From positions 6,283,865 to 6,347,864 of the forward strand of contig OY718806.1 of assembly GCA_963070105.1 (NCBI GenBank): a DNA stretch of 64,000 nt, given 5' to 3'. The notes under the pieces were generated by a model. That model saw only the letters and a list, made by a program, of their open reading frames with translations. It did no database searches and was not told the DNA's origin. Both the position numbers and the translations under genes were made by a program. Shown one piece after another: positions 54,946 to 64,000 of this stretch. This DNA comes from Litomosoides sigmodontis. Lineage: Eukaryota > Nematoda > Chromadorea > Rhabditida > Onchocercidae. Position 1 is the first letter of the stretch, and every line of letters starts with the position of its first letter.

Positions 54946-57900
54946 ATGATCCGCAAAAGAAAAACTGTAGACGGTCTAATAAACTATTGCACAGTTCAAA
55001 ACTCTGACGCATTTGGTAGTGGTAAGTAACAGATTTGCTGTTCGATTTGTAAATTTTGAAGTGTATGAACATAATGATTTCGACAGATCTATTAAACATG
55101 TAGGAGCATTCATTTTCTGTAAATGCGAACTGTTCGGCTTTATTTTTACTTTTAGCAGTGGATAATGTTTGGAGCAGTAAATTCATGAAAGATTTTGACA
55201 AACGATATGGACGTGTTGAATGTTATGAGAAGTATGGTTCTCTTTTTTTGAGTTAAAATAATCTTGGTTCGGGATTGGCTAAATCTGATACATTCCTATA
55301 CATAAATCTAAAGCCATTTCTCTATTTTCTATGCTCTCGCTATCGTATAGTACTCGCTGATACTCTTTTTTGGGAAAATATATAAAATATTTGTCTCTAG
55401 CGTAAGGAGGTTTTCAGGTGCAGAAAAAAAAACTCTGACCAGCGATGGGCCAGGACTGAAGAAACAGGTTTTTACGAAAGGGGAGAAGGACTGGCTGCAG
55501 TTACTAAACAGAGTGTGGAATATCCTTCAGATCTTATTGAATACATGAAACATGTTGCTTGTGTCATCAAGGATGACCCCACTATATCAAGTAGATTGCA
55601 TTTTGAATATTAAGGGATTTTTTCATCACCTAACATTAGATGATGTATAAAAATTTCCAAATCTTCGTTACAGCAAAAGTTTATATGTTTCTAGGTGATT
55701 TACAAAGGAAATGTTTGGAGGAATGTCAAGGTTCGGAAATTTCTTTGTGCAAATACAGTGCATCTTGTTTTCTCATTAACGAAATTTTCAATGGCTGTCG
55801 CGATGCTGCAAAACATTGGATGTCTAAGATTATGCAGTCGGGAAAAGAGACTTCGCTTCAACTCCTTTCCATGCCCTGGTCCTGTCACGCTTTGGAATCT
55901 TTGCTTTCGTCTCTCTCTAACGTTCTAGACACCGAGGTATCTGCCCTTTCATTATTATTGGACAAATTTATATCTCTCTAGTTAAAATTGCACCAGATAT
56001 TTCCACCGATATTAATTTCAGATCACTGATCATTGGGTGGATCTAGTCGTAGAGAATTGGATTCAGCTAATATCTGACAGGAATGCTACTTATTTTATTC
56101 GTACTCTTACATATCACCTTGTTGGCATTAAAAGGAATAGATCTGAAGAGGTAAAGAATGTTTTCTCCGAGAAAATAGATATCAATCAATCAGCTAAAGA
56201 AAGTTTTGAAAGAATTGCAACTGTGGCTCTGGACTACGGTTCGATGAACGGTTAGCGGCACGAATTTTTAATAATTTCAGTAACACTTTAGCATAAGTTT
56301 TGAGGACGCGAGAGTAGGAATTCTAAACGCAGTCCCTTCGTCTAGTATTATTAGTCACAAGTTATACTTATAGTATTGTAGCCTTGTTGGATAATGAATC
56401 AGTTTCCTTGGCGTTACAAGATGTAGTTAAGTGCGATTGTGTTTTGAAAGCTGGTTATCTTCGAAGATTTGTTGAAGCAGCCTGCAGAGATCCTGATTCG
56501 ATTCTAAAACAGTGGAAAGGAAAACAGGCTTCTCATTTATGGGACATTATAGTGGAAAAGGTTTGTTTTAAATGCTACGGTAGAGTAAGTAGCTGCAACA
56601 ATACGACTTTCGTGTTACAGGCTGATGAAGATCTTCGCCAAATTTTATACTATTCAGTTCTTGAAGGCAGGTTGTTCGACCTATCCCTACACATATTCGC
56701 CAATTTCCCTGTGCAAAAATATATCCTATCACTGAAATCAAATGAGCTGGTACGTACTTAAGGGTTTTTCTGGAACTACCAATCTAAAGAAATATTATAA
56801 TGCAATGAAATATTTGAGTTGAGTCTGCTGGTCTTTGATTTAAATGAGTTGACGAAAGATTTTAAAAAAATTCTCATTTAAATGCACAACTCTAATTGTT
56901 TCAATCAGATATTCTAGACCCAGCAGCAACTCTTGAATGTGCGGCCGCAATAGAATGGATTTTTTTAAAGTTCACTCCGATGTGTTTGCTTTTTCACCAG
57001 TCCGTCGCATGTCAAATTTTTTAGGCTACTAACGTCTTTAACGAACTTATGGGTCACTTCATAGATATTTGTGCTGAGTCCAAGTGGAAAATCATTACCG
57101 CACTGGTTCAAATGGCCCGCAATAAAGATGAAGTGGTTGTTATTAAGAAGCTAAGGAACTATTTCAAATGCCGTTCTAAATCTGCAAGATCAGCGTTTGT
57201 ACCCTGTGTATTCACTCTTACTTGTCGGACTCCCGCACAGTGTAAATTTCCTAATGTCATTTGCGATTAAGTGATTTGGAATGCCAGTGTTTATTGTCGA
57301 GAGTTTGATAGATGTTTTATAGTTACGGGAACTTTTGATGTTTGGAAAGGACAGTTGCACGGATCTCTTATTCTTCAAGAACTTATAAATTATGAGCATA
57401 ATAAAACGATAATTATGTCAATGAAATCGCTAACGTATGCAACCGTCCTCGAAATGGCGCGAGACAAAAAAGGCAGTTTTTTGCTGCAGGCTCTGTTCAA
57501 ATCTTGTGCAGTTTCACGAACTGACAAAGAACTGATTGCCAAACCACTGAAAGTTAGTGATTGATATAACACAAAAAGTGATTTTCATGAAAATTTAAAA
57601 TCGTTTTTCGATGCTTTTTTAGTAGTCATGTGCGAAACTTAGGCACTTAAGTTTACGAAAACTTGCGCCTATTAAACCGTGTTTTTTGTATTCGTCACTT
57701 GTTACTTGCAGCTAAAATGGCATGAAATGATAACCAATAGTGTCTCAAGCCATGTATTTGATGTTCTCTGGACAAACGATCTGTATAATATTACGGAAAA
57801 AGAACATTTAATGGATGCGTTATCGAAAGTAGTGATTGAGGTATATTTCCTTCCTTCGATTTAGAAAATCTCACTGTTATACTGCATTTGCACACTTTCT

Positions 57901-58222
57901 TTGAAAGTTTCTGTGTTTATCTGAAAGTCTTCCATATTTTTTATGCCGTATATCGATTTACAGAGCACAAAATTAAATTATTAGAACATCAAAAAATGGT
58001 GTGAACGCTCACAAACTGCTGAAGATAATTTTACACCCGTAGCCATTCTGATGCACAGATTATTCATTTAAAGTTTACTGTCCCTATATGGAGTGATTAA
58101 TTTATGCTTTTCAGAATCATTGCAAAACCTTACGTCTGATGTGTATGAGGTTAAATTTGCGAAAATTTAGAGAACAGCGGAAAGAATGGATAAAAAGTGC
58201 AGGAATAAAACTTGTGGGATAA
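54946..58222 (+). CDS. NOP9, Pumilio-repeat nucleolar protein
   Basis: Eleven exons join in phase: 54946-55021, 55156-55231, 55418-55590, 55695-55936, 56022-56250, 56382-56560, 56621-56749, 57025-57241, 57323-57552, 57712-57840, 58115-58222, for about 595 aa (the family is usually 600-670). NOP9 binds pre-rRNA near the 18S 3' end and is needed for small-subunit maturation in the nucleolus. Pumilio-like helical repeats are visible along the chain: SLCKYSASCFLINEIFNGC, WSCHALESLLSSL, DRNATYFIRTLTYHLVG, HLWDIIVEK, FANFPVQKYILSL, LHGSLILQELINYEHNKTII, DKKGSFLLQALFKSC and SSHVFDVLWTND. The last exon ends in a basic tail (RLNLRKFREQRKEWIKSAG), as in other NOP9 proteins. The exon 8 donor (CACAGT/GTAAAT) was chosen to keep phase into exon 9. 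The gene converges with PGM3; the two stop codons are 370 bp apart. Confidence 0.88.
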
Positions 58223-58592
58223 ATGCTCTTTTAACCCTTTGTTGTTTATGACTGGAAAGAATAAGCGGAAGTAATTATAACTGCAAGAATAATTACAATT
58301 GGAAGTTCGTGATTCCTATATATGTGATCTGAAGTGGGTTGTGCAACCAAAAAGAAAAATAATTTTCATGAAGAGATTCATCTATGAAGAATTACTTTTA
58401 TTAAATGAAGTGACATAATTTTTAACAGTAATGGATAACGTGCCTTATCATATCTCGTGTTTTAGCGATAAAAGTACGGGACTTATCAGAACATGAAACG
58501 AGACAAGCCACGGAGCACTTATACATTTATAGTCATATGAGATCGATTAAGTCAGTTCGCTCATACGCTTCTAGGATAGCTCAGATGCACTG
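58223..58592. other. Convergent spacer between NOP9 and PGM3
   Basis: Only 370 bp separate the two stop codons. AATAAA on the minus strand at 58397-58402 could end PGM3. For NOP9 the first clear downstream plus-strand AATAAA is at about 58715, inside PGM3, so the two 3' UTRs may overlap as antisense. Confidence 0.45.
58397..58402 (-). terminator. AATAAA polyadenylation signal for PGM3
   Basis: Minus-strand hexamer about 190 bases beyond the PGM3 stop codon. Confidence 0.4.
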
Positions 58593-61500
58593 TCATTCCA
58601 TACACAGTACATCGTAAATTGCAGCCTCTACTTCATTGGCAATTGTTTCCGCATCAAGTTCTGTCGCCGCTTCAGTATAAATTCGTATTACATCCTCCGT
58701 ACCGGATGGACTAGAATAAAGTGTTTGGTAGTCTAAAAAGAGATTCGTACTTCATATTCCTACTTGTTGACTAAGAGATTTCAAAAAAGGGACTAACCGA
58801 ACAAATGAACGCCCATAAGTGTACTTTGATACAATAGTATCTATCATTTCCTGTAGTTTTGGCGGTTTCACACACGTTGTTTCGTCAGCACTCAGTTGAA
58901 ATGCCGGTCGACTCACAACCTATTTTTTAAGTTCATAAAAGATATGTCGTCCTCATCCCGGTACCGCACTTCAACACCGCAACCAGAAATTTAGTTCCAG
59001 CGGTGTGGAAATGGGAAATAAGTGGCTTCACTTTCAGTAGTAATTATCTCAGGAAGATTACCTTCAGTGTCCTTTGCACATTGGGCAATTCCTTATATAT
59101 ATTATTCCAGGTTTCTATCGTCCAGTCATAATGTTTTAACAGCATTTCAACAGCGAGCAAATCGGTCATCGCATCACCAACAACTGTATTTAGCAATTTG
59201 GAGAAACAAAGTAGCCTTTTGATTTCAATTGTCCCGTCAATTTCATCCTTATGGTTAATTATTGTCCTAGAAAATTGCTTTTCAGCATCTATTTAAACTT
59301 CTAGATCCGAAACAATGATCACAGCGGAATGTTCCAAAATACTTAGCCAGTTGCCATCTCATAAATGAAAATTAACTAAGACAATTGGAAAAAGGATGCA
59401 TTCAACAACGATAACAATAACAGCCAATTACCTTATAATCTCATAGAACCGAGGACTAAAATATACGGTCCCATGTCCGTTTGCTTCAAAATACACGGCG
59501 ATATCATATTTTATTGCTTCTTTCTGCAAGTTTTTAATTCCCGTTGCAACACGACACACATGTATACCCTGAAATTATAAAGAAATAAATACCGCATCGC
59601 ACACAAGAACAATTTCATGCTAACTTAGATACTTCAGATTTTCAGTAATTGCTCCTTGATCTGGTATAACTACGATCCAAGATAACTTTGACAATATTTT
59701 CAAATTACATTTGACAGTCTAATGAATAGTTCGAAACGAAATGCGAGTGCATGCTGCAATTGACGGGGAGGCGAGCGACCTATAATAATTCAAGTAATTC
59801 GAAATCTACTGACCATTTCGTCTTTCAGAAATTTGGTGGAGCTACCATTTGCATAAGCTGTTTGTATTACTGATACCGTAAATACATCATTGAGTCCCGC
59901 ACCACTGACCCGCTGCAAAAGACAATTTCACAATTTTTGCATTTTCTCGTTGAGCTCTCAGATCGTTGCAAAGAAGAATTGTGTACCTCCGTAACATATT
60001 TTGCGAAAAGAGCTGCTATTTTATCACCATCGATTAAAACTAATTTATTCGAAGCGTCGCGATAGAAATAAACAAGACGATCTGCATCACCATCAAACGA
60101 AGCACAGCGTTCATAAGCTTGTATTTCGTCGAAATTCCGTGGAAATTTCTTTTCCATTTTAACATAGTCTGCTCCGCACTAAAATCAGTATCTAGCAAAG
60201 AACAGTCTCAAAAGGCTAATCTACAATGATCACTATGTGTCGAATTTCTGATACTGTTCAGATGCAGCCACATACCGTCAATAGCTTCATCGAAACTTTT
60301 CAGAGCTATTCATTCCTTTTTGCTCTTCTACTATGTTAACCACATCGTAGACCAAGTTATATTTGTGTAATCCAAGACACACTGTTCATACATGCTTATG
60401 AACTCAGACATCTGAACCATATTAAAACCGTCGACTTTATTCGAATCAGTTTGGATGTCTCGTAGAGGGCTTCACGTATGAATTCTTACAGTATTCAGTA
60501 GTATTTCCGAAATGTAATGCTTTAAAAAGAATACTGGTACCAACTCTATATTTTGCTAAAATGGAAAAGTCACCAAAGCGAACAATGATTACATCAAAGA
60601 AACCTGATCATTAAGTAGTGCATCCCGATCATTTATCAATGTGACATCTAGGAGCGACCATCTTGTGCACATAAGGGGAAATTTTTGAGCACCGACACCA
60701 TTTCCGCAATCCAAATATAGCGTTGGAGTATACGCTTTTCCAAATCGTGTAACCTGTTGTATCGCTTTTCAGCTTTGAAGAACCTGGTTATGGTCAGTAG
60801 TTGCAATACTGCGCCGATTTGAAAAATAATTAAAAGTTGTAGAAAGCAGATCACATTAAATATCATTTGAATTAGTGTAAAAGCTTACGAAATTCAAACC
60901 AGCAAGAGCATTATGTACTTTAGCATAATACCCAGTCTCAGTAGGAGAACCATACCCCGGATCATTTTGACAGCGAACTATATAGTGCAATTGAGGAGTT
61001 GTAAGCAGACCTAAAATTACGCTAAACCATAATCAGATGCTATGAAGTACTCATGACTACAGCTAACTGAATTACTTTATCAGAAGAATCTCAATCCATT
61101 TTTTAATGAAAAGAGAATTTCTCATGATATTTTGCTGGTTTCAATATCTTACTACTATATAAACCTCAACCAAAAACGCCACAACTGCTATGGAGAACTT
61201 CGCCATGGTAGTGTAGCTGCAAAAAGAACAGACGTATTAACCCTTAAAGTCGTAACATGCCAACCGATCATTTACATTTATCAATTGTTAGACATGGTTG
61301 TCATTGTTTCTTACTGGCTGATTTAAGTTCACCAACACATGAGATAGGATAGTTCCATGAAGATGACTTAAATGGACAAAATTTAATATCAGAAATCATC
61401 CTTGAAGGGCAGTTAGATTCTCTACTTCAGTGCATCTACTTCTATATACCATCCACTCATAAAATATTAAATCAGTCACCCAGCCTTCGACTACCGACTC

Positions 61501-62343
61501 CGGCACATTGCGCTCCACAGAATGCGGCTTCTTCCATATGTCTCGAACTTGGACGTGTATCGATGGCTATGAAAACATTGGTATTTTCACTAACTCTTCC
61601 ACTGAACTGTCGACGAAATTCTTGTGACCTTTCCAGGAACTCACTGTCGCTGAACGTAAAGTTGTGTTTCTCAGAATTATGTAAATAATGTAAAAAATAG
61701 TGTTAATCGATATAAATGAGCAAGCGCCAATACTCACACAAGCAATCAAAAGAGGTATGGAAAAAATAAACCTGGCATTAACAATCAAATTTGCATAGTT
61801 CTCCCATGCAGCGTCCAACATGCCTCCCATTGGGTCGATCATTTTCACTCCATTATCTTCGATTGGATTATGCGATGCTGTTATCATTATACCAACAGTT
61901 TGGTTTAAATGCCTGAAGTATGGAGTGTACAAAAACGTCACCATATTTAGGGCAGTAAACAGTTAGTTTGAAGAAGCACTGCTCAATAAATTTTTTGGAA
62001 ATAAGAAGTTGGTAAAAATGAAAAGGACTGATAAATAGCCAACCTTGTTATATTTATATTAATAGGGATAAAAAGTCATTGAATAAATTTTTCTACATTG
62101 AATAAGTTGTATTCACTGTATTTTAGTACGATGGATAATTCTGGAATTAATAATAAAATACCTTGCGCGGATGCCAGCCAGATATCCAACACGAAATACA
62201 ACAAAAGGAAGATATGTAGCATTAGCTCGAAAGCCAGCTGTGCCATAATTGAATTTTTTTGTGGGGGGAACTGGTACCCTTCGTCCATTATGGTCAGTAT
62301 TGCTTTTCCGCGTATATATTTCTGGAACATTTACCTCAGTCAT
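58593..62343 (-). CDS. Phosphoacetylglucosamine mutase (PGM3/AGM1)
   Basis: Eleven minus-strand exons join in phase: 62343-62162, 61912-61772, 61649-61480, 61010-60889, 60753-60604, 60178-59987, 59912-59814, 59568-59432, 59266-59062, 58919-58798, 58710-58593, for about 545 aa (human 542). The enzyme converts GlcNAc-6-phosphate to GlcNAc-1-phosphate on the way to UDP-GlcNAc, which feeds glycoproteins, GPI anchors and, in nematodes, chitin of eggshell and pharynx. Visible motifs are FNYGTAGFR, the active-site loop ITASHNP with phosphoserine near residue 74, DTRPSS, the metal-binding loop DGDADR at 284-289, the sugar-binding loop FEANGHG at 379-385 and the phosphate-binding loop RPSGTEDV at 507-514. 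All key residues are present. A minus-strand frame at about 60550-60485 was left out because exon 5 (LINDRDALLNDQ) joins exon 6 (CGADYVK) directly, as in relatives. Confidence 0.96.
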
Positions 62344-62361
62344 CTTCAAAGACTGGTCCTG

Positions 62362-62367
62362 AAATTT
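62362..62367 (-). promoter_or_regulatory. Probable trans-splice acceptor upstream of PGM3
   Basis: On the minus strand TTTCAG ends 18 bases before the PGM3 ATG. The short leader fits spliced-leader addition; a cis-intron in the 5' UTR is the alternative. Confidence 0.4.
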
Positions 62368-64000
62368 TCACCAATGAAGTGTTAGTAAAGAATCCATAAT
62401 AAGCGATTTCAATCAAAATAATAATGGAAACGCTGATAACGCCTACACCACTGATGCAATACATTTATTAATATTTCCATAACGGATAAAAATATATAAA
62501 ACTTTTGCGGTGAAAAGACCACTACAGATCTATAACACCAGACCCTTCAACTCCGAGACCCCCAGCACATAGCAAATGGTTCGTAAGTCATTCGTCCGTG
62601 CCGCCTCTGTTTGCCTCCCGTCGCTCGCCACAGCAAAATAGCCTTAACGCATACGAGCACAGCAAGATTTCATTAAGAATGGTGGTAGATCAAGGGAACG
62701 AGAATTAGAAGGGTCATTTTCCATGAGGAGTGGTCTCCCATAGTGTTTTTTCCCACTTGTTTTGGTTTAATAAACCATTACGCCAAAGACAGGGAGGGCC
62801 AAACAAGCAAACAGCGCCATGCTAAGTTTTCACACAGCGATCAGTCTCATCATTAGGACTCGTCGTTTCTCCGCGATCAGTTATAGTTTCGTCCCCATCA
62901 TCTTCATCGTACGTTCTTTGTATTAAATTTGTCATGTGAATGACTGACTCATATAACGCACACTTTAACCACCCGTGACCCTGTCTGGATGCATCCAACT
63001 TTCTACGCCCACTTCAGTACAACCTACACATAGGACGTAGCAATCATTCTGTTGCATAACGACATAACTACATTTATGCGACAGCAATGATTGGTTTCTC
63101 GTTGGCCTGAAGTGCACTTCTAGTGCACTCGAGCCACTCGGCTACTTTTTTTATGAGGCATGCAGCGAATCGACTTAAGTAATACCGGGAGGAAATTTCT
63201 CAATTCCGCAGGAATCCAGGCAAAGAAAAGAAAATTTCACTTTCGTTCACTGTTGTGGCGCTCGTTGTGGCCCTAAAGTGGTCTTTCTGGCAAACAAGAA
63301 GACAGACTTTCTCCTTAGGATCGAGAATTAAGGATATGCACAGGCACGACAATCGAGAACTTATGCGGAGTTACTGTAAATCAAATTGTTCAATCTGATC
63401 ATTTAATAATGTAAAAAGCGCGGTCAGATGACCACCACACTTTATCATTGATTTCTTTTTGCCACTCTCATATTCTTTTGCTTCTCAAAATTAAGTTTGT
63501 GTTCACATTTCGATTTATACTGTTCTAAGTGTCAAAGTGGTCGACACATCTGGACAGATGGATTCCAAAGATATAGTTCGATCTTTTTTCTAGAAGTAGA
63601 GGATTTCAAAACAGTAATGTCTTAAACTGTGCACGTTAGAACAGTTTCCCAATCGCTCCACCGATTTTTCCAATCGCCTGAATTAACCTGACTGCACTTT
63701 TCAGAGGTATCCCTATCAAAAACGGTCCCCGTTTGACGTGTAATATTAAACATGGCATTGCTTGTTTCTTGCGATCGAATCCGTCACATGTGATACCTCG
63801 ATTTAACTTTTCCGGCTAAAAAAGATTTCCGGGAAACAATATGCAAACTCGGTGCAGAAATTTGTTTTTATTCCATTAAATTATTTGTTAATGTCAATTT
63901 TAATTATGAAAATGCAAATGAAAACATACAACACAGTACTTCATCCTCAAGAAAAAATGACTGCTACTATACTTTTTGAGAGGACAGCGATGACAAAGTA
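62368..64000. other. Upstream of PGM3, nothing recognised
   Basis: No exon chain, RNA gene or clear repeat is seen. The part near 62.4 kb probably holds the PGM3 promoter. Confidence 0.5.

Noticed and set aside
60485..60555. Extra PGM3 exon (minus) reading QNIELVPVFFLKHY
   Set aside because: It fits phase, but joining exons 5 and 6 directly restores the family pattern (NDRDALLNDQ-CGADYVK), so the insert would break a conserved segment.
62760..62775. GGTTTAATAAACC resembling the start of the SL1 leader
   Set aside because: It is a short palindrome; the rest of SL1 and the Sm site are absent.

Overview
This is a eukaryotic window. It is AT-rich, its genes are split by many short introns, and most splice acceptors read TTTCAG or TTTTAG with GTAAGT/GTATGT-like donors. 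Together with a LET-60-type Ras this points to a nematode. Intron sizes of mostly 70-450 bp, a large gene-poor stretch and TA-rich microsatellites fit a parasitic clade III (filarial/spirurid-like) genome, but the species is not determined. Exon models were built by hand by joining splice sites so that reading phase is kept throughout. Some internal start positions and weak splice sites are uncertain.

Layout. 1-11.2 kb: no recognisable gene, only microsatellites and composition changes. 11.25-16.15 kb (+): an ankyrin-repeat protein resembling espin/forked, whose fourth intron carries a 1.3-kb array of a 9-bp AT monomer. 17.02-21.48 kb (-): NOL10, a WD40/NUC153 nucleolar protein, 14 exons, about 724 aa. 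22.31-26.72 kb: 6.9 tandem copies of a 636-bp unit, filling the space between two divergent genes. 27.52-40.56 kb (+): a 33-exon gene for a PHD+SET protein of the KMT2E(MLL5)/SETD5/UpSET/SET-9/SET-26 family, about 1766 aa, with two GC-AG introns and a run of 35 prolines. 44.87-49.48 kb (+): a nine-exon gene for a predicted secreted, probably surface-anchored protein that I do not recognise. 51.9-52.7 kb (+): Ras (LET-60). 54.95-58.22 kb (+): NOP9, a Pumilio-like pre-rRNA factor. 58.59-62.34 kb (-): phosphoacetylglucosamine mutase (PGM3/AGM1). 62.4-64 kb: nothing recognised.

The genes do not form one pathway. NOL10 and NOP9 both act in nucleolar small-subunit ribosome biogenesis, the SET-PHD protein is a chromatin factor, Ras is a signalling GTPase, and PGM3 makes the UDP-GlcNAc precursor needed for chitin, glycoproteins and GPI anchors. 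Two gene pairs converge with short spacers (ankyrin/NOL10 and NOP9/PGM3). Several first exons begin just after a TTTCAG acceptor, as expected for spliced-leader trans-splicing.

The least ordinary items are the homogeneous 636-bp array with its A-A-A-A-B-A-B variant order, the 9-bp intronic array, and the unrecognised secreted-protein gene. No CRISPR, prokaryotic operon, virus or intact transposon was seen.
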